Assembly: GCA_034638255.1 (NCBI GenBank)
Contig: JAWPGT010000029.1
Span: 124,001 to 188,000, forward strand
Source of the DNA: Coprinus comatus
Taxonomy: Eukaryota; Basidiomycota; Agaricomycetes; Agaricales; Agaricaceae
Length of the DNA stretch: 64,000 bases
Direction: 5' to 3'
Part shown: positions 46,407-58,995 of the stretch, one piece after another
How the letters are laid out: each line of letters opens with the position of its first letter
How positions within the stretch are numbered: position 1 is the first letter of the stretch
Notes under the pieces: generated by a model
Database searches by the model: none
Told to the model about the DNA's origin: nothing
What the model saw: only the letters and a program-made list of their open reading frames with translations
Program-made: the position numbers and the translations under genes

Positions 46407-48815
46407 ATGTCTGCTCTCTCCACTCCTGATGAGGCTGCTATCACGCGCTCTATAGATGTCGACAGGGATACTGCAACTGATCATTTGTCAATCCACGATT
46501 TTGATATATTCTATGATATTCAACAGACTGTACTCGGAATTCAAGAGGGAGATTATAAACGGGTATGATTTTCTAATCTTCTTTTACCCCCCATTCTAAT
46601 TTTGAATTATCAGATAGCTCTTCAGTTTCCAGATGAATTATTACACGATTCAGTTCCTATTTATCGACGATTGAAAGAACAATTGGGATCTGAAAGACAA
46701 CTTTATATTCTTGCAGATACTTCATACGGCAGGTACATATACATCTTCACTGCATTTTGGGGTATATTAACAAAGGATAAATCAGTTGTTGTGTAGATGA
46801 AGTAGCTGCACAACATGTTAATGCAGATGTAATGGTTCATTATGGTCATGCTTGTATGAGTTTGTAAGTCCCTCTTTCTCTTTCTCTAGATATAATCTTT
46901 TAATCCACTCCCTCAAGAACTTCACGACTTCCAGTTATTTATGTCTTTGGAAGAAAAGCACTCGATATTGATGATTGCGTATCAAAACTTGTCGATCTAT
47001 ACAAGCCACACTCTTCCGATTCCAATGCCTCTTCCGATCCCGATTCAAAAAAGATAGCATTATTCAAACATGAAGTACAATATACCCATCTTGCTGGTAC
47101 GATAACCCTCTCTCCTTTTTTTTGCAATCGTTCTTACCATCTCATAAAAATCATAATAGATGACATTTTACAAAAGTTACGAAAAGAACTTGAACCTTTG
47201 AATGTTACGATTCTTTATAACCCTATCCAACCTCACGCTTCTCCAGCCTCAACCTCAACCTCAACCTCAATTCCTACCTCCAAATCTGAACCTGAACCTG
47301 AATCTGAATCCAAATCCAAATCCGCATCCCCAACACCTTCCTCATCCAAACCCAACTCAAATACCAACACAACCGAATCCTATACAACAATATTCTACAT
47401 CGGAACTGAAAGTCTAACATTAACAAACCTATTAATGACACACGCTTTCTGTAACGTACGTCCTTTTCTCCATTTCTTTATTTTTTCTAAATAAACAATA
47501 TAGGTATTCTCATACGATCCAATAACATCAACAACTCATCTCGAATCAACTAAAACCAATAAACTATTAATGCGTCGGTATGCTATGGTTCAAAAAGCTC
47601 GAGATTCGGATGTTTTTGGGATTTTGGTTGGGACGTTAGGTGTTGGTACGTTTGTTTGTTTTTTTAATTTTAATTTTAATTCAGTTTTGATTTCGAATCT
47701 CCAAAATCTCAATCACCGAATCACAAAAATCTCCGAACCTCCAACATCCAACATCCAACCCCCCCCCCACAATATCCCCAACTCACCTTCCTCCTCCAAA
47801 AACAAAATCACAAAAAAAAAAAACACACACACACACACAGCTTCCTACCTCCCACTAATCTCTCACCTTCGATCCATCCTCTCCAAATCCCATAAAAAAT
47901 CATACACAATCTCAGTAGGAAAACCATCCCCATCCAAACTTGCTAATTTTTTAGAAATTGAATGTTTTGTTGTTGTTGCTTGTTTTGAGAATAGTCTTAT
48001 TGAATCTTCTTCTTCTTCTTCTTCTTCGACTTCTGGAAAGGTACGTCTCCCTCCATTAATAATAACAGTGGTAATAATAATGGTAATAATGATTGGAATG
48101 GTAATAGGGTGGTGGTGGGGAAAGGTATTTTAAACCTGTTGTTACGCCTTTTGAATTAGAGATTGCGTTAGGTTTTGGAAGTGGTTGGAGTGGTAGATAT
48201 GTACTTGATTTTGATCAGGTTATTGCTGAGGGTAGTAGTGGTGATGATAAAGATAACGATAAAGGTAAAGGTAGAGGTGAAGGTGAAGGTGAACGAAAGG
48301 AAGGAGAAAAATATGAAGTGGGAAATAACCAAGATCAAGATCAAGATGAGGATCAACCTCAGTTTTCATTAATTACTGGAACCTATCGTCATCCTAAACG
48401 TTATGGTACTTCAACGACTAAAACCAAAACCGAGAGTGGGAACGGGAATGGGGAAATGATACTTAGAAATCAAGATAATCAAGTTGTCATTTTAAATGAC
48501 AGCGCTGCCGGTACGCATTTCTTTCTTTCTTTCTTTCTTTTCGTCATTCCTTTTGAGTAAAAAAAAAACAAACGAAAATCACTCATTAATAATAATAATA
48601 AATAAAATAATATAGGAGATTATTTACAAAATCAAAGAACGTATAAAGGATTAGAAGTTAGATATGGATTGGATTTACCTAGTGTTTTAGAACAAGGGAG
48701 GAGTGGGATTGCGAGAGGGTATCAGACTGATAATAATCAAAACCAAAGCCAAAACCAAAATCAAGATCAAGGTCAGGGTCAGGATAAGGATAAGGATAAG
48801 GATGGTGAAGATTAG
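46407..48815 (+). CDS. DPH2: Diphthamide biosynthesis protein 2 (Dph1-Dph2 subunit)
   Basis: At least eight exons. Start MSALSTPDEAAITRSID, then FDIFYDIQQTVLGIQEGDYK and ALQFPDELLHDSVPIYRRLK (Dph1/Dph2 N-terminal domain). Next come YILADTSYGR, VDEVAAQHVNADVMVHYGHACMS (Cys used for cluster binding in the family) and RLPVIYVFGRKALD. Then DDILQKLRKELEPLN, VFGILVGTLGV and SYTISVGKPSPSKLANFLEI. The final segment has PVVTPFELEIALG. With Dph1 it transfers the aminocarboxypropyl group of SAM to a His of elongation factor 2, the first step to diphthamide. Low-complexity inserts (Ser/Pro/Asn in 47232-47385, Gln/Asp near the end) are inserted between conserved blocks. The last residues are Lys/Asp repeats. 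Exon borders at 48020-48130 are provisional. Confidence 0.88.
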
Positions 48816-50289
48816 ATTCGAGTTGTTGATGTGAGGAATTGAGAGGAGATGTTGGAATGGAATGGAAGGGAAGGGAAGGGGATGGGGGGGATTGAAAAGT
48901 AAACGATGGAACGTTTGAACAATGTTCGATGAGTTGAGGATTAAAGATGAAAAAATAACAAACTCAGTTTTTGTAAACACGTGTATGTATTGTATTTCTA
49001 TTTCATTTTACATTTTTGTTCAATTGACGCAAAACTTGAGCTCGAAGATGTCATAGACTCTGAAGGCACTTAATGAATGACGTCACTCAGAGGTTTTTGA
49101 GAAATATACATAAGAGATCATGAATAAATGCGCTTTCTTACTCTCTTCCCCAAGTCTCTTTGTTTTCTCCCTCCTTCTACTTCCACCCTTCATCATAACT
49201 TAACACATCTACAGACTCAAGTATCTGTTACTCAACGTTCAATATTCAATATTCAATCTCGTTCACTTCCTTCTTCACTTCTATCAATATATGCATTATC
49301 ATAACTATGGGCGGCTATTTTCGCCAATTCACAAGCCTCAACGCATACACTCACCAATCAATCATCTTTGATGTCTTTTCTTGGATTCTTCAAGTTTACC
49401 ATCTATGTTGATGACCACACATTCCCTAGACAAATTGGTACGTTGATTTTTCAAATCCAAGTTATTCACAGTTTACTGAGTTATTGTATTGCATTAGGGA
49501 GAAATTTATTTTGACTTAGGGATTTTAACAGGTTATGGGCCATTGGTATAAATGGACCCTTAGGCAAGGATCCTTCACCCATATATATCCTGCTGGAAGT
49601 CGGATATCTGGACTCTAGATTTTATATGCGTGGTTGCCTGTGACCTGAGTGCATATATTCTTGGCGTCTATTGCTTATTTCACTATCAGGTCAAGAGAGT
49701 TCAATAATCACGGTGAGCACTTAATTATTTCTCTCATTGTAAGATGTTTGTGTTGATGGACTCTACAGAAAGGTTGTATGGGAAAGATGTGGGGAAACTC
49801 CAAGTCCAATGAAGCGTTTGAAAGCTGGATGAAAATGCTGATTAGAGGACAAATTTCAGGAATGTATGGCTCTTGGTTCTCAATGAATCAGGTTCGTCTT
49901 AGTAGTTGAAGCAGTTCGTTTGTATTAAACTTGTGATTTTATACGAACACTGCACTATTACCACGGAATAGTATAACTTTCAGTTCATGGGACATGGCCA
50001 GTTATAAGTTGTAACGGTCACCTCGTATCAAGAAACAGTAGTAAGTTCTCTTTGACTCCTGCAACTTTGATATCTATAGGCAATTCTCCATATATCAATC
50101 CCAACAATTCCGAGTCGTGGATGCAACTAACTTGCGTGTCGCAAATCTGACCCTATTTGAAATAATTTTCTGAGTTTAGAGAATGTCCAAGCTCTCAGAG
50201 CCTCGTTCCACGCATGACCATGGTTTATTTTCTGTGTCTGGATAACAATACCGATACGTGTTTGTGTTTTCTGGCCCAAACATATATAT
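48816..50289. other. Mostly non-coding; one exon-like block at 49769-49891
   Basis: No complete gene assembled. A 123-nt block (49769-49891) bounded by CTCTACAG and GTTCG reads as 41 protein-like residues (SNEAFESWMKMLIRGQISGM). Another short open stretch near 49370 (MSFLGFFKFTIYVDDHTFP) ends at a GTACG donor. They may be exons of one small plus-strand gene, but I could not join them in phase. Confidence 0.3.
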
Positions 50290-51467
50290 ATGAGGTTGGG
50301 AGAGTGTCCTGAATCCATTCTTACTGTTCGTAACCACAAGTTGAACGAACAGCCTCATTATTACTATATGAATAACAGGTGAGCTGTATCTTTGAACCAT
50401 TTAACGTGGTTTTCAATGACTGTAACTAACATCTTAACGTCACGGTATATAGCTCAGGCTCAATCAGTAACCTCGCACAAGCTGCTAGATATCCCTACCC
50501 ACCGGGTTTTCGGAGTAACCATTGTAATTCAAGCAATCGGACTATGTAAACTCTTCCTCCCCTCCCTTTCCACCTTTCCACCTTTCCACCTTGTTCTATC
50601 CTATCCTAATGATATATGTCGTTGACGTTGATCCTATTCATGCAGTACGATTCATACAGTCAAAATGATTAGTGTGGATGGAATGCCTTTGAGTTCATGG
50701 TTTCAGTAAGTTCCCTATCATGATTTATCTTATAATATATAAACATTGACATTTCATTAACAGCACCCCGGATGAAACTCATACTTTCACATCAACTGAA
50801 GAACTTGTTCGATATATCCGAGATTATTATCCTCATATATTTCAGGATTTGGATTTGGAAGCAAATCGTTGTGGTAGTGATATAAGGAGAACACATACTA
50901 GTATGTGTATGTCAGAACAACAACAAAGTATGTGGTTCATAGTTTTCAGAACGTTCATCTAAGAATTTCGAATATTTCTTAAATTATTAATGAGGACTTG
51001 TCGTATGGGTACATTACTGATGAAAATCTTTCATCTTTATTATAGCTTTCATGCCCACTACCATTGGAGAAGGTATTAGATTTGGATTCGATGCGACTCC
51101 AGTAATTCATTCATTGGCATTTAAACAACATGTTGATGTTGATGTTGTTTGTATGGTGAATGAAGAGGGTCATAATCGTAATCGTAAGCATGGTGACTGT
51201 GATCGTATTCAGACTTTAGGAAATCAAGATGGTAATGGGAGTAGGAGTCATGGTGTACGTGGGCATGAGGAAGATACAATTCAAGTTCAAAAAACAAAAC
51301 TTCAATACAATTGCAATGGTACCAGTCAATATTTCATTTGGCCCTTTCCCTTGTTAAAACCTAAAGCTGTAGTTATTCATACTAATTTAGTATCTCCTAG
51401 GAACTTTTCCTCAAATTTCCAACCCAGTTTCGGACTTGGAGGTTCAGAAAGATACTTGCATCGATAA
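50290..51467 (+). CDS. Hypothetical protein, 275 aa, five exons
   Basis: Assembled from splice sites: 50290-50378, 50453-50545, 50646-50705, 50764-50927 and 51046-51467; every junction is in phase. Start MRLGECPESILTVRNHK; then YYYMNNSSGSISNLAQAAR and an ordered block MISVDGMPLSSWFHTPDET, TFTSTEELVRYIRDYYPHIF, which looks like a small beta/alpha fold. Exon 5 has TIGEGIRFGFDATPVIHSLA and a conserved-looking QYFIWPFPLLKPKAVVIHTN. No signal peptide or membrane segment and no domain recognised. Introns are 58-118 nt with standard ends. The gene could start further left, because the region before 50290 also holds exon-like sequence. No single exon before the last is long, so routine frame searches see only the C-terminus. 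Confidence 0.55.
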
Positions 51468-52310
51468 TGATACTTCATTCTCAAGACTTTCTATGTTGGC
51501 TGAATATTGTGCTCTTGTTTCAAGAATAGAAGAAAATGACTCGGTGTTAGTAGGAGACTCAAAGAGGTTTCATTATGATCGTCTTTTACTCACCATTGCT
51601 AGTGAGCCAAAAGGCCAACTGTGAACTGGTACCAACTGATGGCTCTTTGGAAGATGAGCCTTTAGGGTAGCGGACTTGTCGAAAGAAACTTGGCTGGAGG
51701 AGTATTTCCTAGTTAAATTGTTGTTTCAATAAGAACTTGGCATATCACTGCTCCGATTGGACAAAAATATCTGATATAAGCTTCATGTTTTCGTGGCCAA
51801 GCCTGAGAGGCTTGATGCTTTTTTGTGTAAGTTCAAAGGGTCTGGTAAGACCGGAGTCTTCCGGGCCGAATTTGTATGTGAAAATGTGTGTTGACATTAG
51901 GTTGAGAGTTCGAATCAGAGGCAAATGTATTTGTGAGTAAATTGATTCTATTGAACTTGCAGTTCCTTCTTTCGTGTTTCCAACGAAGTTGGGATTATAC
52001 CATTTGAGGTTGTATTAGATCCCGTATCTATATTCTAATTTCTCCGAACTCATAAACTTAAGTTAGCGTTAGCATGGTTGGATCGGCATTGTCATGTTCA
52101 AGTATTCATATTCAAAGGGACTCATATTCAACGTTGTTCATACAAAAGGAATGATTAATTAATCAGCAATGGATTCAAATCACTTCGTTTGCTCTAACCA
52201 TTACGTCAGTAATCAGTATAAGGTTCCTGACTCGGAAAAATAAATCAATATTCTTACAACTATATTTTCGACTTTTCCTATATCAGCCTTGATTTCAATA
52301 GTATCCTCTT
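51468..52310. other. Intergenic, no gene seen
   Basis: Convergent 3' flanks of the genes at 50290 and 52311. Some short frames but none protein-like. Confidence 0.35.
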
Positions 52311-52955
52311 TCAGCTTGTTGACTGTTTATCGAGTGTCCCGAAATTGGTCTCCAGTGCTTCAACCATCGCTTCCAATTTCCCAACTCTACTACTCAGATC
52401 TTGGACTACACCTTGTATCTTGTTAAGCGAGGTTTGCATTTCATTCCGTATATTCTGCGTTTATTATGCGATACTCAAGTTGTAAGTCATAGTGATAGTT
52501 TTTGGTGGAATAGTTGAAATAAGAATACTGACGTTTTCAGAATCTTTTACTCTGTTGAGGATCACTTGGAGTTCAGGCATCGTTGCCACTAAAGACGAAA
52601 TATAAACAGATTAGTTTACACACCGCAATGTATTATGATGCATTTAGAAAACACATACAATCGTAATGAGTAGCCAACGATTGCAACACATATTTGACAG
52701 CATTAACGAGATCGTTAGGTTCGAAATTCGCAACTATATCATTATATACGATGAAATATGATTAATGTCACTTTGGGTGTCTAAATTTCAGTGACTTCAA
52801 GGAGTCGGTCACTTACTGCTGTCAGGGTCGGTTGCTAAATTGAGTACAAACATGATACTCTTGGCTATATCGTCATTTGTGGGAGGATAGGAAGGAGGTA
52901 TAGGAGGAAGGCGGTGACGATTTCTTTCACTGATTTCGGGAAGTTGGATAGGCAT
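52311..52955 (-). CDS. Small coiled-coil protein, 137 aa, four exons
   Basis: Assembled from splice sites on the minus strand: 52955-52817, 52733-52659, 52588-52533 and 52454-52311, all in phase. Start MPIQLPEISERNRHRLPPIP, then a helical region (DDIAKSIMFVLNLATDPDS; NDLVNAVKYVLQSLATHYD). Exon 3 reads LATMPELQVILNRVKDSEN. Exon 4 is a clear coiled coil (NKIQGVVQDLSSRVGKLEAM, VEALETNFGTLDKQ) with hydrophobic a/d spacing. It is likely an oligomeric or adapter protein. No known family recognised. Intron sizes are 83, 70 and 78 nt. Because the exons are short this gene is invisible to single-frame searches. Confidence 0.65.
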
Positions 52956-54182
52956 TTTTCAAGTTGTGTGCGTGAGCTGGTAGGAGGCTGATTGGTACTA
53001 GGTATGTGGGGCTCAGTTGGACTGCCACGCACCTCGAAGAATGTTGTTCTCCCTTTTATAAACTACAGTTATGGCTATATGATGGGCAGTAGACGGATAC
53101 TAACTCTCACACTAAATTTGCTTCCTGATAAGAACGTAATTTATAATCTACAAGCCTCAGAAATTTTGTTCACGGCGGTGAGAAATTAATGGACGTTGAA
53201 CATTTGAACATTCATATTTTTGTGGTCATGTAATTTGTCCGTTATTACTGTGAGTTACGAGTTCAAATCATTTTATTGAACATTGAAATATTGTCTACAA
53301 AGTCTGAAACCAGTGCACCTTAAACAGTGCATTGCGGCGCAACTTCTTTTCCACAGAGAAACGGTGGGGAGACTACCACCCTTCTTTACTCGGCTTTCAT
53401 TACGCCACCGCCCGCAAAAAGATTCGATTAGATAAGATATATAGTATCCGAGGTGAGAATGAGAAAGAAAGACGACACTGGTAGTTGTAGTCACCTTCAA
53501 AATTCAAGTTGACTTTTTGACATATCTGAAATATATCCTACAATCACTATTGTTCAACGTTCGAACTTCATTGCAGTACTTTCGTTCTATCAACATTTTC
53601 AAGTCGATCCAAGCCTCAAGGAACATTCGAAACTTGAACTTCTGAGTGTTCCCAGTTAGTTCGAGCCTCATGATAAAGCCACACTATTTATAGCTTACAT
53701 AGGACAGGCAAAAGTCTTCAGCAACCCAAATGCAAAGGTTTTAATTTTACAAAGATGATGTATTCCATTACTCCAAGCTGAACAAAGGCTTACAACCGTT
53801 AAAGACAAACACCCCCATACTAGGTTTAGTGTAAGGCGAGGCACGGACTACGATCGGCCAGCAGGTTATTTTTGAGTGGAGAACGAGTAGAAGATTAGTG
53901 GGGTGAGTAGAAACGACGTCACCGTTTTAGCACCAAAAAGCGGCATTGAACCTTGTTATTAATATTGTGATTTGCACTATGTACAATACTATATTAATAA
54001 ACATGGAGCCAATGAGCCATGCACACGGGCCCGATCTTGCAAGTTGGAATTTCTCCGCAGGTAAGGTTAGGTTTATTTGTATCTGAGACATCGTTTATTG
54101 TTTCGATGCAGTTTTTTACTTCTCGGTTTGCTTCGAATAGTACAATGACTACTAACTATATCCTTACTAATCGTGTCACTAT
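52956..54182. other. Intergenic, no gene seen
   Basis: Between the coiled-coil gene and the broken gene cut by the retrotransposon. Frames are short; sequence is AT-rich with no obvious repeats. Confidence 0.35.
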
Positions 54183-54379
54183 TTATGGGGAAATGAAGTT
54201 GCGGTCACTACTGCAAAGAGTGTAGTGGAGGTAATGCAACCCCAAGAGTCCCCAAACCTATTGAAGGAACAAAACAGAAATGAGACATGAGTACGTACAA
54301 CATGTCTTCTATAGACTTCTACTGCTTTAGGAGTAACAGTAGCAACTGGATATTCATGAATATCTTGAAATTCTCCAAG
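54183..54379 (-). pseudogene. 3' end of a host gene cut by the copia LTR
   Basis: Two exons on the minus strand: 54379-54299, reading LGEFQDIHEYPVATVTPKAV then EVYRRHV, and after a 41-nt intron 54257-54183, reading VWGLLGLHYLHYTLCSSD and a stop. The first exon begins exactly at the end of the LTR, in mid-codon context, so the upstream part of the gene should lie beyond the element, outside the window. The protein is not recognised, but codon use and splice sites are those of a real gene. The gene would be disrupted unless the other allele is intact. Confidence 0.5.
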
Positions 54380-54902
54380 TGCTAAATATTGTGACGTTCG
54401 AGTTACGATAAGTTAGGTCGAGTCACACAAGTCTTACAGAACTGAAGAGAGTGTTAAGTTCTATCGATTCCAAAGAAGCTGAAGCTACTCTACTACACTG
54501 AGGGGTCTTTATATACTGTAGAAAATAGGAGTAGAATGAGTAGGGATAAAGAAAGACCAGAGGGTATGAAATATAAGGAATGTAGATAAGTTTTAACAAT
54601 GAAACGAGTGGGATAAAAATAAGAGAGACCGTTCGAGAGAATGTACAATAAGGAAGAAGATAGTGTTAAAACAAGAGCGTAGTGTGTTAAACATGGGTAG
54701 GTACGACTCTGGACTTACTGAGGGTGTTGGTTGTTAGTAGAAAAGGAACTGAAGTATATAATGCAATAGTACAGACTTATATACATAACTACAGTGGTCT
54801 GTGCGAGAATATACTAGGTCACATGATATACATCATGAAGATATATTCGTCAAGTGTGATGCCATACGAGAATGTCATTGTAGAACTAACAATAGTTCAA
54901 CA
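54380..54902 (-). repeat. Copia 3' LTR, about 523 bp
   Basis: Bounded by TGTTGAACTATTGT at its 5' end (54902 on the minus strand) and ..ACAATATTTAGCA at its 3' end, forming an imperfect inverted terminus with TG..CA ends. A purine-rich tract (AGGGGAG) precedes it at 54903-54909. A TATA box (TATATAAAG on the minus strand, about 54513) lies inside, as expected for U3/R. A shorter LTR ending near 54664 or 54685 was considered, but the internal TATA box and the host exon edge favour this length. Confidence 0.6.
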
Positions 54903-54938
54903 CTCCCCTGAATACGAACATGGCAGCTATGAAGCGCC

Positions 54939-56639
54939 TTACATTGGGACCATATTATTTGAGCACTTGGCAGCGCTATATGTGGGATTAGAAAACTCCA
55001 ACCCGTAATAGTTATCACGGAAGTATTCAAACTTCACACATCCGAGATTCTTCGTGAGAAGATCTGCAGGGTTCTCAGTGCCTGGGATAAAATAGAGCTG
55101 AACCTTCTTTTCATCAATTACTTGACGAATGAAGTGGAAAATAATGTCTATGTGTTTTGATCTCTTTTCGACGGCAGGATTTTGCGTGATAAAGAGAGAG
55201 CCCATATTGTCTCCACAAATATCCATTGGTTCATTGTTGTGTAAACCAAGTTCAGTCATTAGGCTTCTGATCCAGATGGACTGACAACTACAATCGGAAA
55301 TAGCCATGTACTCAGCCTCTGTGGATGATAACGCAATAGTCTTCTGTGATTGACTAACCCAGGCTACCGGGCAGGATGCAACAGTGGACAGATAACCAGT
55401 TTGGGATCTTCGAGTAGAAGGATCACTAGCCCAATCAGAATCACTGTAAGCAATGAAACCCTCATTACCAGAACCATCAAGCGTCATTCGGTATTCCCGA
55501 GTCGCTAGTAGGTATCTACAAATGTAGAGAGCTCTACGCAAATGTTCTTCCGTAGGATTATGAGAATGTTGACTAAGCTTAGTTACAGCGAACGAAATGT
55601 CCGGACGTGTGCCAATAGCAATGTACAACAGTGATCCGATCACCTGTTGGTATCTAGAACGGATGGAGGAGTTGATCGGCTTGTCGTTAGGAACTGGATA
55701 GTACCCTTCTGGCAGCGGAGTTCGCGCCGGTTTGGTATCACGGTCAGAGCCAGTGATTTTAAACCTTTCCAGGATCTTTTCTAAATAAGCACATTGATCA
55801 AGATAGATCTTTCGATTAGCTCGATCTCTCCTGATGCGCATACCGAGAAATTCTTTAACTTCTCCAAGGTTGCGGCATTCCCACTTTTTCATGAACTCTC
55901 CTTTAAGCTTTTTAAGCAGGGCAGAGTCATTTCCCATGAAAAGTACGTCGTCAACGTACACAACAGCAATGACAAACTTGCCATCTTTTCGACGATAAAT
56001 ATAGATACCGGCATTGGATTCACATCGCTTAAAACCTAGTTTGTCTATGGAAGATGCCATCTCCTTCCACCAGGCTAAGCCGGCTTGTTTAAGGCCGTAC
56101 AATGCACGTCGTAACCTCCACACCATATGTTCTTTGCCCTTAAGTTTGAAACCTTCGGGTTGATCCATATAGATTTCCTCATCCAGTTTGCCATAGAGAT
56201 ATGCTGTCTTTACATCGACAGACTCAATGTCCCAGTCTTCAAGGGCGGCTAACCCTAGCAGGATTCGAGCGGACTCATATCGTACTACTGGAGAAAATAA
56301 TTCATCAAAATCGATGCCTTCGACTTGAGAAAATCCTTTAGCAACTAGTCTAGCACGTTTGCAACTGTCACTCTTTTCATTAAAGACCCATCTATTTTTT
56401 ACGGTTTTCCTTCCTTCCGGAAGTTTCACCAACTCGTAAACTTGTCGCTTTTTCAGCACATCTAGTTCTTCAAGACAAGCTTTGTGCCAGTGTTTACGTT
56501 CCTCCAGATTCAATTTTACAAGATCATGGAATTGCTCAGGAACAGTAGTTGAACTCACTTTTGCCAATAAAAAGTTCATCAATTCTAACCCCCCTTCCTT
56601 AGTTATCTGTTGAATTTTACAATCTGCGTCTTCTTCCAT
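54939..56639 (-). pseudogene. Copia reverse transcriptase and RNase H segment, frame open
   Basis: About 566 residues in one frame. RT motifs include WVFNEKSD, ARLVAKGFSQVEGIDFDELF, VDVKTAYLYGKLDEEIYMDQ, YGLKQAGLAW and the catalytic VVYVDDVLFMGND. RNase H has YSDSDWASD, LSSTEAEYMAI and DNMGSLFI. The thumb-to-RNase H linker (LGMRIRRDRANRKIYLDQCA) is intact. The N-terminal part joins the preceding integrase tail only through a shifted frame at 56603-56941, so full-length Pol cannot be translated. Residues are intact at the catalytic positions I can see. The segment is part of the element in the minus orientation and ends just before the polypurine tract and LTR. Confidence 0.85.
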
Positions 56640-56993
56640 TGCGTCAGGTTGTTGTTCCCTCGCATATTGCCATGAGGCATCCTCGTGTTGTCTGTGTATT
56701 TCATCGCGACATTCTCGGACTTCCTCGGGCGAAATAGGACGTGGATCTGCTTTAGGGCGATCTCGTTGATTTCAGATTCTGAAATCGTGACCACAGAGAC
56801 GAACTCTCCCCTGAGGTGGTAGAGGTTCATTATGATTATAGTCTCGTAGGATCTCAGACGGATGTGTTCTCTCCCCATAAACATTACCTTCTCTAAACGG
56901 AACAAACTTTTCTCAGCCGGAACGGCGAGGTAAAGGTTCAACTGGTCTAGCAGGTCGTTCAGGTGATGGAGAAATGGGACGGGTGGAGTCAGA

Positions 56994-58034
56994 TCAAGGA
57001 GTAGGACTCGGACTCAGGTGACGAATGGGTGATTCGGGATCAGCGTATGATAACGCGTCATCATCATCTTCATCAGTGACTTCCTCAACTGTTGTTTTCC
57101 TGGGAGCAGGTTTACTCGGACTGGGAACAGGAGGTTTTTGAGAAGTAGATGGTCCTGGAATTGGACCTTGCGGTCTAGGCGGTAACGGTGTTCTATCACT
57201 GTCGTCTTGTCTAGATGTGTCCATAGGATCATCAGGATAAAGATCAGGTGTAGTATCCTCATCATCTTCATCAGACGCCGGAGGAGGAGGATTTATTTTT
57301 GGGTTTTTTGTAGAACTGGAGTCCTTATGTTTTTCGTGATCTGGCTTGCATTTGGGATACCAGCCCTCGTCGAAAATAGCTGTTTTTGCAGTATAAATAA
57401 CATTTCCCTTCTGATGTCGCATAAATGTATAATTTGCGCCAGCATAACCAAGGAAGATCATTATTTCAGATCTGGGTGACAATTTGTCATCACGCAATTC
57501 CTTAGGAATGAAAACGTAGGCTGCACAGCCAAACACGTGAAGACCAGATAGATCTGGCTTCTTCCCTGTTACCATTTCAGTGGGAGTTTTCCATTCAAGA
57601 CGTTTGATGGGAGTTCTATTGTAACAATGAACAGCCGTGTTAAGGGCAAATTCCCACCAAGAATCTGGTAAGCATGCAGTAAGTCGCATGGCCTGCGCCT
57701 TTTCCTGAAGTGTGCGGTTCAGTCTTTCTGCTCTACCATTCTGCTGGTGAATGTGTGGTGCAGACATCTCGTGTACTATCCCTTTTGAGTGAAGGAATTC
57801 CTCAAGTTGATTAGAGACATATTCGCCACCATTGTCAGTCCGGATATGCTTAATCGTTTTACCGAATTGTTTTTCCTCAAAGGCACAGAATCTTTCAAGT
57901 GCCGCAAAGGCATCAGATTTGGCTCGTAGAAGGAGGATCCAGGCATGGCTAGAATAGTCATCATAGAATGTCATTGCCCACTTGTACTTGTGGTACAAGG
58001 CAATGGGGAATTCTAGAAGATCACTGTGGATCAA
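56994..58034 (-). pseudogene. Copia integrase segment
   Basis: The core shows the DDE triad: YDDYSSHAWILLL (first Asp), RTDNGGEYVSNQ (second) and NGRAERLNRTLQ (Glu). It continues with the GKKPDLSGLHVFGCAAYVF segment typical of copia and ends in a Pro/Asp-rich linker. The upstream zinc-binding HHCC part lies in a different frame at about 58037-58260 (for example SVYDLWHHRLAHPGKE), so at least one frame break separates them. A second break follows the linker before the reverse transcriptase. Confidence 0.8.
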
Positions 58035-58172
58035 TTCTAAAAATGTCTTCGCTCATGTCGAAGAAGGATGATGTGCATCATTGGACATTTTGCCTTGAGC
58101 ACAACCATCACATACTTGACGGGAGATAGGAATGTCAAACTCAGGTACTTTTTCTGAGTGTTTTGGAAGTTG

Positions 58173-58946
58173 TTACAATATTTCCTTTCCAGGATGCGCC
58201 AATCGATGGTGCCAAAGATCATAAACAGATAATTTAGATGCGCAATAAGATAGCACCTGATTCGCAGTATAGTGACGCACAATCCGAGTGTGAATGTGGT
58301 GGAGTGCATCTTCTAACTCTTTGAACACAGGTATGCGTGTAGCATGCATAAATAATTTTCCGTTTGAACGAAATATGTTGGTTCGCTTTAAATTAGACTC
58401 ACTCCTCATTCCTTGCAGCCATAAGGCGCCAGGTGAAATGATTCTAGTGGAGAGAGACGCAATATAATAGACCGGATACAGTGGAGTTGTTCTTGTAACT
58501 CTGTCTACTTCGTGTTGAAAGAGGACTTTCCCACGGCCAGTAATGCCAATGAGTTTGTCGTTAGCAGTTCTAACATTGCCAAACACTCCTTCCTCTAACT
58601 CGATAAAGTCACTTATATGCTGAGTGCAATTAAAGCTAGCACCTGAATCAAGGAGCCAAGTAGCAGACTCTCTAGCATAATTAGGTTTTTCTTTATCTTC
58701 ACAGAAGTTGCATAAGCATTCAAGATCTTTTACCGGTTCATCACCACTTTCAGGATCTCTTAAATATTTTGCCGGTAAGACAAAAGGATCGCATAAAGAA
58801 ACAGGAGAATCCATCGCATTTACAGAAACGGGAGAAGTTACATCAGCAGTAGATACATGAGAACTAAATGTCTGACTATAGTCTGGCAGTCCATTATGGC
58901 ACACTAGAACATTGGGTCTGATGGAGCAATTTGTTCGTCTCCCCAT
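58173..58946 (-). pseudogene. Copia protease and start of integrase, truncated at the palindrome
   Basis: Open frame with the aspartic protease motif TWLLDSGASFNCTQHISDF and the following GNVRTANDKLIGITGRG, then the integrase zinc-binding segment SVYDLWHHRLAHPGKEIL. Its upstream continuation runs to 58995, where the inserted palindrome begins. The Gag part resumes on the far side at 63493. Confidence 0.8.
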
Positions 58947-58995
58947 TTGGCGGGGGCATCTCTGGATATCCCATTTAGTAAGGAAGAAATCTTGA

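Noticed and set aside
54664..54902. A shorter 3' LTR ending at TGTTAAAA or TGTTAAAC
   Set aside because: A TATA box and typical LTR sequence continue to 54380, where host exon sequence starts.
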